Origin: CAYFLR01 sp964343805
GTDB lineage: Bacteria; Bdellovibrionota_B; Oligoflexia; CAYFLR01
Direction: 5' to 3'
Assembly (NCBI GenBank): GCA_964343805.1
Contig: CAYFLR010000014.1
Span: 1-64,000, forward strand
Length of the DNA stretch: 64,000 nt
Positions 55,599-64,000 of the stretch are shown piece after piece (within the stretch, counting starts at the first letter, position 1; each line of letters opens with the position of its first letter). The position numbers and the translations under genes are program-made. Below the pieces are notes generated by a model. It worked only from the letters and a program-made list of their open reading frames with translations. It had not been told where the DNA came from and made no database searches.

Positions 55599-58500
55599 TT
55601 ATTGGATTAGTTTTTCTAGCGCAGGCTTTACTTGGTCCCATTCCTCCAACATCTCTTCTTTGAGTGAGGTGGCCTCATCTAAGTCCCCCTTTTTGGCGGC
55701 GGTTTCCATGGCCAGGGCTATAGCTGAGAATTTTTCAGCACCAAAGGCTTTGCTGTTTGATTTGAGAGTGTGGGCTGTCATCCTTAATTTGTTTCCATCT
55801 TGATGCTCTAAACCCTGTTTGATATCTTCTAATAACTGGATGGATTCCTCTAAGAATTGAGTAATAAATCCATTAAAGGAGATTCCCACATTTTCTAGAT
55901 CATCTCGGTATTGGTTAAAAACCTCCTCATTGATACAGTGGGTAGGGTCTTCCTTTTCAGGGGGGAGTTCCTTTTGGGAGTTTTGCTTTTTGGCTTTGGC
56001 CTGAATATGCTCATAGTTATAGTCGGTGCCAAATTTTTCATTAAAAAAGTTTATCACCTGCTTCAGAGAGAGAGGTTTGCCTAAATAGCCATCTAATTCA
56101 TACTCCATTAACTCAGCATGGAGGTCTTCCATGGCCTCTGCGGTGCAAAGGTAGATTCTTGTCCGCTCTAGCCCTTGCTCTTTTTCTAGTTGTCTAATGG
56201 CTTTAGCTACTTCTAAGCCATTTAGTTTAGGCATATGATAGTCTAGAAGGACTATGGGATTAAGGTTTTCTTTAAATTGAGAAAGAGCCACTTCCCCATC
56301 TTCAGCTATCTGAGAGGTAAAGCCTAATTTACCTAACATTCCTGCTATGACATGCTGACTGATCTTATTATCTTCGGCTACTAAAATAGGATGTTTAAGA
56401 ACTTTGGGAATGAGGCTAAAGTCTTCTGGAATGTCCATATTGTCTTCCTTGCTATGACTTTTATTGTAAAGATTATTAATCGATTTATTCCATTCTGAAG
56501 GATGAAAAGGATGGGTGATTATAGCGGTTTTTCCATGAAATGGCCATCGTGCAGAGAGGTCTACAGAAGTATTGGTAATTAAAGCAAATCGTAAAGGTTG
56601 GTCATTTACATTTTGACATTGGGAACAGAATGCTTCCAAGTCCCCTGTGAGGTTATCGCTGTCCACCACAACCAGAGAAGTGCTGACTCCCATCATCTGA
56701 TCCCTTTGCAGGGCAAAAAGCGCCTCTTGAAAACTTTCCACTTCTGTGGTTTCGAACATAAAGGTGGAGAGAATCTTTTCCAATGAGGAAGAGTAGGGAG
56801 CAATGGGGCAAACTATTAAAACTTTTTGTTCGTCTAGTTTTTCCGCGATTTGATAAACTTCTTGCTTTTTTCCGCTGTTTTCGAGTGGGAGGGTGATGAG
56901 AAATACGGATCCTTTATACTCTTCACTTATGAGGGAAAAATCACCCCCCATAATATCCACCAATTGCTTAGTAATGGAAAGGCCCAGGCCAGTTCCCCCA
57001 TATTTCCGACTCATTTCTGGATTGGCTTGGACAAAGTTCTTAAATATTTCCTTTTGTTGATCCAGAGGAATTCCTTTGCCGCTATCACTTACCTTTATAA
57101 GTAGGGGAAAAGTATTTGACTTATCACTATTAAAGGACTCATCCTTATCTATCTCTAGGGAAACATAACCGATGGAGGTGAATTTAATAGCATTAGATAT
57201 GAGATTGTGAATTATTTGATTAACTCTTACCGCATCTCCAATAAGTTCGGATGGTACTTCGCGTGTTATATTCAAAGAGAGAGTTATGTTTTTTTGTCGG
57301 GCTTGAGGGGTAAAAAGGGAGATAATGGTTTCAGATTGATCCAAAATGCTAAATGTTTCAGTCACTAATTCCAGTTTGCCAGCTTCAATTTTGGCTAGAT
57401 CCAGTCCATCATTGAGTAGGGCAACTAAGTTTTTTGCACTTATGCGAACACTTTTCAGCTGAGACTTTTGATCTGGAGTGAGGGGAGTGAGTAATACTAA
57501 TTCCAGTAAACCTAATATGCCATTCATGGGAGTTCGTATTTCATGGGTCATAGTATTTAGAAATTCAGTTTTTGCTTTGCTTTCAAGTTCGGCTTTTTCT
57601 CTCGCCTTCATGACTTCTTGAATGGTTTCTAAATGCTCGTTAATAACTTGGCTTAGTTTATTATTACTGGAGGTGAGTTGCTCAGTTCTATATTCTACCT
57701 TTTCCTCTAAATCGTTCCTAAATTGGATAATTTCTGCCGCCACTTTGTTATATTCGAAAGCCAAGGATAGGAATTCAGGATCGCTGGTTTCCGGGAAGTA
57801 GTAACCCTTTTCACCATCGGATAAATACTTTACAGATCCAATTAACTTTTTAAAGTCCTGTCTTAAAGTGGTGAGCAACAATAAAAGCATTAGGCTGATT
57901 TCCAATAGACTGATGGAAACAAACAGAAAGATCGAAAACAAATCTTCTTTATGAAAGGCTACAAAGACTCCAAAAATCCCGAATTTAAGAGATATGAGCA
58001 AGAGAAAGAGCCATACTTTATGTGTCAGGCTTAAGGTTTTGATCGTCTTAGGCGGAATTATTTTAAACTCCCAAAGACGAGATCTCAACTTGGTTAAGAC
58101 TTTCCCTGTAAGTAGGTCGGTGATGTAGAGGGTATAAAGACTGTAAATAAAAGTGCAGATCACTCCTCCAATAGACATTATTCCCAGGTGTCTCAATTGA
58201 CCGGTGACTAGATAATAATGAGTTAAAGTCACGATTATAACCATCGCTGCATAGAAGAGGCTGGTGTAGGTGTTATGAAGGGGGAGGTTTCTTAAGTCTA
58301 CATAAAGTTGAGGTATCTTTTGGGGAGGTAACAAAGGTATCTTTTTATGTGGTTCTGAAACGCTGAGTAAGCGATTGATTCTCTCTAAAGAGGGATGAAA
58401 ACCTTTTATACCCATCTTTGCAAAGAGGCCAAAATGGGTGAAATGGGCAAAAGACCCAAGCAGGACATATTGGGTTAGTATTTTGGAAAAGAGCATCCAT

Positions 58501-58667
58501 TCTTCGTGAGTTGTTTGCAGAGTCCCTTCAATAAAATAATAGGCATAGACTGCAGCAAACCAGGCTCCTGACACCGAGCAGAGGGCGATCCAAAATCCAT
58601 AAGAGATCTTTTCACATAGAAACTTTGAAAGCCGGCCTAGCTTTTGTCTCAATTGTCTTTCCAGCAT
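55599..58667 (-). CDS. Membrane hybrid histidine kinase with degenerate and active receivers and HPt
   Basis: 1022 aa phosphorelay protein. The N-terminal third has about six membrane helices, then a HAMP-like/coiled segment. The kinase follows: HisKA with MTHEIRTPMNG (His about 373), and an ATPase with NLISNAIKF, DSGKGIP and GGTGLGLSI. The first receiver (about 610-730) lacks the acidic cluster and is probably inactive. The second is complete (ILVAEDN, VLLDYHMPKLNG with Asp about 809, YLGKPLSL). A C-terminal HPt has MTAHTLKSNSK (His about 966). Such proteins pass phosphate to a separate regulator, which is not encoded adjacent to it. The signal sensed by the membrane part is unknown. Confidence 0.92.
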   Translation of the reverse strand: MLERQLRQKLGRLSKFLCEKISYGFWIALCSVSGAWFAAVYAYYFIEGTLQTTHEEWMLFSKILTQYVLLGSFAHFTHFGLFAKMGIKGFHPSLERINRLLSVSEPHKKIPLLPPQKIPQLYVDLRNLPLHNTYTSLFYAAMVIIVTLTHYYLVTGQLRHLGIMSIGGVICTFIYSLYTLYITDLLTGKVLTKLRSRLWEFKIIPPKTIKTLSLTHKVWLFLLLISLKFGIFGVFVAFHKEDLFSIFLFVSISLLEISLMLLLLLTTLRQDFKKLIGSVKYLSDGEKGYYFPETSDPEFLSLAFEYNKVAAEIIQFRNDLEEKVEYRTEQLTSSNNKLSQVINEHLETIQEVMKAREKAELESKAKTEFLNTMTHEIRTPMNGILGLLELVLLTPLTPDQKSQLKSVRISAKNLVALLNDGLDLAKIEAGKLELVTETFSILDQSETIISLFTPQARQKNITLSLNITREVPSELIGDAVRVNQIIHNLISNAIKFTSIGYVSLEIDKDESFNSDKSNTFPLLIKVSDSGKGIPLDQQKEIFKNFVQANPEMSRKYGGTGLGLSITKQLVDIMGGDFSLISEEYKGSVFLITLPLENSGKKQEVYQIAEKLDEQKVLIVCPIAPYSSSLEKILSTFMFETTEVESFQEALFALQRDQMMGVSTSLVVVDSDNLTGDLEAFCSQCQNVNDQPLRFALITNTSVDLSARWPFHGKTAIITHPFHPSEWNKSINNLYNKSHSKEDNMDIPEDFSLIPKVLKHPILVAEDNKISQHVIAGMLGKLGFTSQIAEDGEVALSQFKENLNPIVLLDYHMPKLNGLEVAKAIRQLEKEQGLERTRIYLCTAEAMEDLHAELMEYELDGYLGKPLSLKQVINFFNEKFGTDYNYEHIQAKAKKQNSQKELPPEKEDPTHCINEEVFNQYRDDLENVGISFNGFITQFLEESIQLLEDIKQGLEHQDGNKLRMTAHTLKSNSKAFGAEKFSAIALAMETAAKKGDLDEATSLKEEMLEEWDQVKPALEKLIQ

Positions 58668-58723
58668 TTTAAATCCAAAACTGCAAATATAAAAAAAGCT
58701 TAATTTTCTCCTTCGGAATAATT

Positions 58724-58755
58724 TTGAAAAAAATAAGCATTATCTATACTATAAT
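58724..58755 (+). promoter_or_regulatory. Candidate sigma-70-like promoter of the DHH gene
   Basis: TTGAAA (58724-58729), a 17-base spacer and TACTAT (58747-58752), with a TATAAT also at 58750-58755. It lies in the divergent gap between the kinase and DHH genes, about 35 bases before the ATG. The DNA is AT-rich, so chance matches are likely. Confidence 0.35.
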
Positions 58756-58785
58756 AATTAAAACTAACACAATTGGGGGAGGGAA

Positions 58786-60000
58786 ATGAGCTTCCAAAAG
58801 TTGCTAGCCAAAATGGATATGGCCATAAAAAAAATAAATCAGATGAAAGTAAGTGAAATCACAATCTGTCATCACAATGATTCTGATGGTCTCTCATCTG
58901 GCGCTATTTTAAAAACGGCTTTTTCACGCATGAACAAAGAAGTTAAAAATATCTGTTTAGAGAAACCCTATCCCTATGTTCTTCGCCACCTTTTAAAAGG
59001 ACAAGATCAGGTGGTTGTTTTTGCAGATTTTGCAGGAAGGGCGGCTCCTACACTTTCTGAGATTAACCAGGGGAGAAATCTCGTCATTATCCTTGATCAC
59101 CATGTGGCTGAAGATGTGGATGACTCAATGGTTTTTAACTTGGATCCGGAGCTCTATGGTGTAAAGGGGGACCGAGATATTTCTGCTTCCACCACCTGTT
59201 TTAATTTTGCTTTGCAAATGGATAGGGCCAATGAGGATTTAGCCTACTTGGCTGTGGTGGGTGGAGTGGGAGATGGCTTTTTCCATGAGGGCAAATTAGG
59301 TAAGCAAAATCTAGAGGCAGCCCTCTTGGCTGAAAAGCAAGGGTTGGTGGAAATTGTTCCCTGTGAACCTATCGATGAGTATGTGCTTAATTTTAAAGGA
59401 GAGCGAGAGCTGGTGAAAGACTTTGCTCGTTACCTGGATATTCTTGGTGCCGTTGGCTATTTACAAAAAGGACCTGAAGTGGGATTGGAAGTTTGCGCAC
59501 AGGGAAAAAGCGAAAGTTCTGATTTATTAATTAAGAGCCTTTTAACCACCCAAAAGGCGAAGTTTGCAGCTGAACTGGCCTCTCTTAGGGAGGGAGCTCT
59601 TAAGCAATCTGATCATATCCAATGGTTTACTTTGGGGGACCGTTTTTTTCCCATGGGAGTCAAAATGGTAGGGATTTTATGCGAGGTTCTTTCCCATGAG
59701 GATTTTATTGATAAAGATAAATACATTGCTGGATTTCAATATATACCAAAGGATATTCCGGGAATTGGGAGCTTTGATATCAAAGAGAGCAAGGTCTCTA
59801 TGAGAGCGCCTGTACCACTCAAAGAAAAAATCAAGAGGGGTGCTGTTCTTCCATTAAATGATTTATTACCAGCTGCAACTCTGCAATTAGGTGGCTTTGT
59901 AGATGCTTGTCATAGTCTATCAGCGGCCACTACTATTAAACAGGAGTGGGAAGAAAAACTAATCAAAGAAATGGAAAATTATATTCAAAAATGCTCTTGA
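58786..60000 (+). CDS. DHH-superfamily phosphoesterase
   Basis: 404 aa with GGGGGAGGGAAATG at the start. The N-terminal DHH domain has the motifs CHHNDSDGLSSG (motif I), VFADFAGRA (II), LDHHVAED (the DHH itself) and GVGDGF (IV). The C-terminal part has a DHHA1-like region ending CHSLSAATTI, similar to the GGHxxAAG motif of nucleases and oligoribonucleases. Family members are RecJ-like exonucleases or nanoRNases. The motif-I form HxDxDG is seen in archaeal RecJ-like proteins. The substrate is unresolved. Confidence 0.85.
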   Translation: MSFQKLLAKMDMAIKKINQMKVSEITICHHNDSDGLSSGAILKTAFSRMNKEVKNICLEKPYPYVLRHLLKGQDQVVVFADFAGRAAPTLSEINQGRNLVIILDHHVAEDVDDSMVFNLDPELYGVKGDRDISASTTCFNFALQMDRANEDLAYLAVVGGVGDGFFHEGKLGKQNLEAALLAEKQGLVEIVPCEPIDEYVLNFKGERELVKDFARYLDILGAVGYLQKGPEVGLEVCAQGKSESSDLLIKSLLTTQKAKFAAELASLREGALKQSDHIQWFTLGDRFFPMGVKMVGILCEVLSHEDFIDKDKYIAGFQYIPKDIPGIGSFDIKESKVSMRAPVPLKEKIKRGAVLPLNDLLPAATLQLGGFVDACHSLSAATTIKQEWEEKLIKEMENYIQKCS

Positions 60001-60208
60001 GAAAATTCCCTAGGAGGCCTCTGCTTCCATGGGTTCACAGATATTAAGATTCCTTAATCCCACTTTAAAATCCCTAGCTTATAACCTAAAATAGATTGTT
60101 AAGAATAATTAGCTTATTTTTTTATTTTAAGGGCCGAGATGGCATGGGCACGAATTAAGTACAAATCTAATATTAAGATTAGCAATATGTTTTTTTAAGG
60201 AGTCGATT

Positions 60209-63200
60209 ATGGCAAAAAAGAAAACGATCAAGAAACTGACCAAGCAGAAGTTGGAAGACCGAATTGCACCCGGAATGCTGGGTGGCGGAGTGGTTGACCC
60301 AGGTATGGTGGATGCGGTAGATGCAGATGTGGATCAACAAAATGATTCGAATGCCGGTCAAACAGCTGAAACGCAAGTGGAAAGTACCGATAGTACAGCA
60401 CCAGAAGAAGGAGGACAGTACTTAGAGGATAATGCAGATACCGGAGGGATAGAAAATGAGGCAGGGCCAGAAAGCCCCTCTGAAGCTGGTGATGGAGCTG
60501 ATTCCGAAGTGACTTCTCCAGAGAATATGGATGAATTTGCTGCCCAGGGAGATGAGTTTGAAGCAGGTGAACCCATGGAAGAGCCCCCTGCTTGGCAAGA
60601 ACCTGATTGGGTGAGTGCCAATGCCGATGGCAGTGTGCATATTGACCCACCCGAAGGAATGACTGTTGATGATGGCATTGCCAGTTTCACCATGGATGCG
60701 GCTAATGAGAGTTTCCCTCTTCCTGAAGGTGTCGATCTTCAACCTGATGGATCAGTGAATGTCCAATTCCCACAAGATACCACCTATGTTGATTCCTTAA
60801 ACGCATTACAAATGTCCCCTGAAGGTTTTGAAACCGATGGAGTGCATCAACAATTTGAATCCTATGAAAACCCTGATGGAACTGTGACAGTACCTCTCCC
60901 GCCTGAAGGAGTGGAGTACAATCCTGAAACAGGAACAGCCAATTTTAGCAATGAACTGGCCAACGATTTAGCCCCCGAGAATATTGAGATTCATGAAAAT
61001 GGGTCTATGGACGTAAAACTTCCCGACGAGGGAGTTGAATACAACGATGATGGCTCTATTGATCTGAGCCCTGATGCAGTTCATCATTTAGATGATCCCC
61101 CACCAGACTATGTGGATAATATGGATTATGCCGAATATAATGGCGATGGCTCGGTGACCTTTACTCCTCCAGAAGGAGTGGAAGTGGATGGAGGAATAGC
61201 CACCTATCCTAATGACATGCTCGATGAGCATCTCGATCTGGATGAAGAGATGACAGTTCATCCTGATGGGACCATGGAATATACACTTCCTGAGGGTACT
61301 GAGTTTAACGAGGATACGGGTGCCCTCAAATTTCCAGCTGGGGAAGCGGATCTGCATGATATGCCCGAGCAGATGGAGGCTCATGAAAATCCTGATGGAA
61401 CAGTTACAGCTTATCTTCCTGAAGGTATTGAATACAATGGCGAGGCGGGAAGTGTGCAGATGGATAACTATTGGGCCAATGAACTCACTCCCGATAATAT
61501 GTCCATTAATGATGATGGTTCTGTAAGTTTTGCATTGCCTGAAAGCACCGAATACTATGAAGATGGATCGCTCAATATTCCAGCAGAAGATACTGAGTTT
61601 ATCTACGACGAAGCTCCCGATTATTCTTATGAAGCGGAGTTTGTTGATTATAACTATGATGGCGATGTGGATGTAACACCACCTGAAGATTTTAAGGTGG
61701 ATCCTGAAGCTGGGACCATGCACGTTCCTCATGATGCTATTGGAGAGCTTCCTATTCCTGAGGATCTCAGTATCAATCCTGATGGTTCTATGGATGTGAA
61801 ACTTCCTGAAGGAACTGAGTTTAATCCTGATCACAATACCATCACCTTGCCTGCGGGTGAAGCGCATGTAAATGAAATTCCTGAAGAGGTTAAACCCATT
61901 CAGAATCCTGATGGCACTGTGACTGTTCACCTACAGGATGGAATGCAATATGATCCTGAGGGTGGAACCGTGCAAATGGATAACTATTGGGCCAATGAAC
62001 TCTCTCCCGACCATGTGGAAATTCATCCCGATGGAGCAGTGGAAGTGAATCTTCCTGGAGACACTGAGTTTCATGAGGATGGCTCTTTTACTATTCCTGA
62101 ACACTCCGCAGATTTTATGGATCATCCTGAACCTGATTACTGTCAACACGGACCCGATTGGGTTGAGCCTAACCCTGATGGATCCATTGCCATTCATAAC
62201 GTTGACGGTATGGATATGAATCCTGATACCGGTGAAATGAAGATGGATGTGGAGTATATGAACGAGCAATTTGATGAGTATATTCCCGATGAAGTGCATT
62301 TTAACCCTGACGGGACTATGGATGTAAAAATGCCTGAAGGTACAGAGTACCACGAAGCCAATCATGCACTCACATTTCCAGAAGGTTCCATGCATATGGA
62401 TGAAATCCCCGAGCAGCTGGATGCCCATATGAATCCTGACGGCACCATTACCGTGCAAATGCATGAGGGAATGGATTTTAATCCAGAAGAGGGAAGTGTC
62501 CATCTCGATAACTACTGGACCAATGAACTCTCTCCCGACCCAGTAGAGTTTCATGAAGATGGCAGCATGAAGGTGGATATGCCAGGAGATTGTCATTACC
62601 ATGGTGATGGCTCTTGCACCATTCCAGCAGAGCATGCCGAGTTTATGGATGATCCCCCACCGGATTATTGTGAAAAAGGACCTGATTGGGTGGATGACAA
62701 TCCCGATGGATCAGTGACCGTTCATCCTCCCGAGGGATTTAATGTGGACCCAGAAGCGGGTTCTGTATCTATGTCCTACGATATGGCCATGAAGGAATTT
62801 CCTATTCCTGATGAGGTACAAATTCACCCCGATGGCACCGCAGATATTAAACTGCCAGAGGGCACAGAATTTAATCCAGATACCGGAAGTCTTCACTTTC
62901 CTCCCGGTGAAGTGCATTTAGACGAAATGCCTGATGGCATTGATGCTCATGTAAACCCAGATGGCAGTGTCACAGCCCATCTTCCCGAGGGTGTTGAGTA
63001 TAACGGTGAAGGTAACAGCGTTCATTTAGATAATTACTGGCTGAATGAAATGGCACCTGATCCCATTGAATTTGGCACTGATGGAGCATTAACTGTCGAT
63101 CTTCCAGATGGAACTGAATTCTTTGAAGATGGCAGTTTTGTAATTCCAGCCGATCAAGTGGATTTTATGGATGAGCCTCATCACGACTATGTAGATGATT

Positions 63201-64000
63201 GTGAGTTTGTAAATGAAAATCCTCATGGTGATTACCATGTGGAACCCCCAGCAGATTGCTATGTGAGTGCCGAAGCGGGACATATGCATGTTCCTTATGA
63301 GCACATTGACCATCTCCCCATTCCGGACGATGTAAATTTTAATCCTGATGGAACTATGGATGTGAAAGTTCCCGAAGGATGTGAATATCATGAAGGCAAT
63401 CACACTTTGACCATTCCTGCGGGTGAAGCGCATATGGAAGAGATTCCTGAAGAGGTGAAACCTCATATGAATCCAGATGGAACTGTGACTGTTCATTTGC
63501 AAGATGGAATGAATTACGATGCGGAAGGTGGCCAGGTTCACATGGATAACTACTGGACCAACGAGATGACTCCCGACCATATGGAAGTTCATACCGATGG
63601 GGAAATTGATCTTAAACTGCCGCATGATACTGAGTATCACGAGGATGGCAGTTTTACTATACCCGAACACTCCGGCGATTTTATGGAACATCCCGAGCCT
63701 GATTATTGCGCTCATGGTCCTGAGTGGGTTGAACCCCATGCGGATGGAGCTATTGCCATTCATAACGTAGATGGAATGGAAATGGATCCAGATCAGGGCG
63801 AAATGAAGATGGAAGTGGAGTATATGAACGAAGAATTTGAAGATTATATTCCCGAAGGAGTTGAGTTCCATCCCGATGGAACCATGTCGGTAGAGATGCC
63901 TGATGGCACCAATTACTCAGAAGCGAACCATGCCCTCACTTTTCCTGAAGGCTCCATGCATATGCATGAGGTTCCCGAAGAGCTGGATGCCCATATGAAT
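60209..64000 (+). CDS. Giant acidic repeat protein, N-terminal 1264 residues (runs off the window)
   Basis: ATG 60209 follows TAAGGAGT at 6 bases. I read the frame codon by codon to 64000 and found no stop, so at least 1264 aa are encoded and the gene continues. Residues 1-25 are basic (MAKKKTIKKLTKQKLEDRIA) and include LEDRIAPG, like the LEDR/LEPR N-terminal motif of giant planctomycete-type proteins. No Sec signal is present. Residues 26-130 are an acidic low-complexity linker. From about 132 the protein is built of modules of about 43 aa (pattern N/H-x-DG-S/T-x-x-V-x-x-P-x-G-x-x-Y/F). Four modules make a unit of about 174 aa (DNYW marker at nt 61463, 61979, 62507, 63029, 63545), and three units make a 1566-bp period. 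Acidic residues dominate; Lys and Arg are rare. Function unknown; a surface or calcium-binding fibre is a guess. Confidence 0.88.
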   Translation, partial: MAKKKTIKKLTKQKLEDRIAPGMLGGGVVDPGMVDAVDADVDQQNDSNAGQTAETQVESTDSTAPEEGGQYLEDNADTGGIENEAGPESPSEAGDGADSEVTSPENMDEFAAQGDEFEAGEPMEEPPAWQEPDWVSANADGSVHIDPPEGMTVDDGIASFTMDAANESFPLPEGVDLQPDGSVNVQFPQDTTYVDSLNALQMSPEGFETDGVHQQFESYENPDGTVTVPLPPEGVEYNPETGTANFSNELANDLAPENIEIHENGSMDVKLPDEGVEYNDDGSIDLSPDAVHHLDDPPPDYVDNMDYAEYNGDGSVTFTPPEGVEVDGGIATYPNDMLDEHLDLDEEMTVHPDGTMEYTLPEGTEFNEDTGALKFPAGEADLHDMPEQMEAHENPDGTVTAYLPEGIEYNGEAGSVQMDNYWANELTPDNMSINDDGSVSFALPESTEYYEDGSLNIPAEDTEFIYDEAPDYSYEAEFVDYNYDGDVDVTPPEDFKVDPEAGTMHVPHDAIGELPIPEDLSINPDGSMDVKLPEGTEFNPDHNTITLPAGEAHVNEIPEEVKPIQNPDGTVTVHLQDGMQYDPEGGTVQMDNYWANELSPDHVEIHPDGAVEVNLPGDTEFHEDGSFTIPEHSADFMDHPEPDYCQHGPDWVEPNPDGSIAIHNVDGMDMNPDTGEMKMDVEYMNEQFDEYIPDEVHFNPDGTMDVKMPEGTEYHEANHALTFPEGSMHMDEIPEQLDAHMNPDGTITVQMHEGMDFNPEEGSVHLDNYWTNELSPDPVEFHEDGSMKVDMPGDCHYHGDGSCTIPAEHAEFMDDPPPDYCEKGPDWVDDNPDGSVTVHPPEGFNVDPEAGSVSMSYDMAMKEFPIPDEVQIHPDGTADIKLPEGTEFNPDTGSLHFPPGEVHLDEMPDGIDAHVNPDGSVTAHLPEGVEYNGEGNSVHLDNYWLNEMAPDPIEFGTDGALTVDLPDGTEFFEDGSFVIPADQVDFMDEPHHDYVDDCEFVNENPHGDYHVEPPADCYVSAEAGHMHVPYEHIDHLPIPDDVNFNPDGTMDVKVPEGCEYHEGNHTLTIPAGEAHMEEIPEEVKPHMNPDGTVTVHLQDGMNYDAEGGQVHMDNYWTNEMTPDHMEVHTDGEIDLKLPHDTEYHEDGSFTIPEHSGDFMEHPEPDYCAHGPEWVEPHADGAIAIHNVDGMEMDPDQGEMKMEVEYMNEEFEDYIPEGVEFHPDGTMSVEMPDGTNYSEANHALTFPEGSMHMHEVPEELDAHMN

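Noticed and set aside
61088..63871. Long open frames on the minus strand opposite the giant gene
   Set aside because: They are His/Ile/Arg-rich antisense readings of repeated GAT-GGN and CCT-GAA codons. They lack ribosome-binding sites, and the plus frame explains the repeats.
60602..64000. Repeats as a CRISPR array
   Set aside because: Repeat length is 130-520 bp, copies diverge, spacers do not exist and the array is a coding frame.

Overview
The window reads as a chromosome segment of a moderately AT-rich Gram-negative bacterium. Supporting signs are several exported lipoproteins with clear lipoboxes, a TolC-type outer-membrane protein, a methyl-accepting chemotaxis receptor, hybrid histidine kinases, GGDEF proteins, and TGA used as a normal stop. 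The style (many large lipoproteins of unknown function, many sensory proteins, leucine-rich and acidic repeat proteins) suggests the Bdellovibrionota/Oligoflexia or a related former deltaproteobacterial group. No rRNA or other phylogenetic marker was read, so this is a tentative inference. Five runs of N (3337-3346, 6370-6379, 32945-33001, 35285-35294, 39651-39660) are assembly gaps. Four of them split genes that are rejoined here.

Layout. 1-0.66 kb: transposase debris (RAYT fragment, ISAs1-like relic). 0.7-6.4 kb: PLP enzyme, chemotaxis receptor, GH13 glycosidase, lipoprotein. 6.5-11.3 kb: M16 protease lipoprotein followed by two tandem GGDEF proteins. 11.3-14.9 kb: accessory zone with a duplicated element, a small lipoprotein, a RAYT transposase without a normal start codon, a 15-bp tandem repeat, a leucine-rich-repeat protein and an orphan. 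15.0-21.6 kb: RNase Z, diverging from a tightly coupled operon of nucleoside phosphorylase, SNF2 helicase and pabA-pabB-pabC (p-aminobenzoate synthesis for folate). 21.6-34.9 kb: four large putative lipoproteins of unknown function, three of them consecutive on the + strand (about 587, 1673 and 1340 aa). 34.9-43.5 kb: NYN-domain protein, metal permease with its neighbour, minimal tyrosine recombinase upstream of serC, acetyltransferase, transglutaminase-elicitor-like lipoprotein, secreted protein, LuxR-type regulator with a Cys-rich domain. 43.5-48.6 kb: five-gene minus-strand operon (deaminase, aldehyde dehydrogenase, radical SAM/SPASM enzyme, response regulator, ClC channel interrupted by an in-frame TGA). 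48.7-60.0 kb: DMT exporter with a His-rich tail, outer-membrane efflux protein, secreted protein, histidine kinases, phosphoesterases.

60.2-64.0 kb: the most striking object. One frame stays open from an ATG with a strong ribosome-binding site at 60209 to the window edge (1264 codons, no stop). It encodes the start of a giant, very acidic, His-containing repeat protein. Its modules of about 43 aa are grouped in fours into units of about 174 aa, and the units are grouped in threes into a higher-order period of 522 aa. The long minus-strand frames opposite it are antisense shadows.
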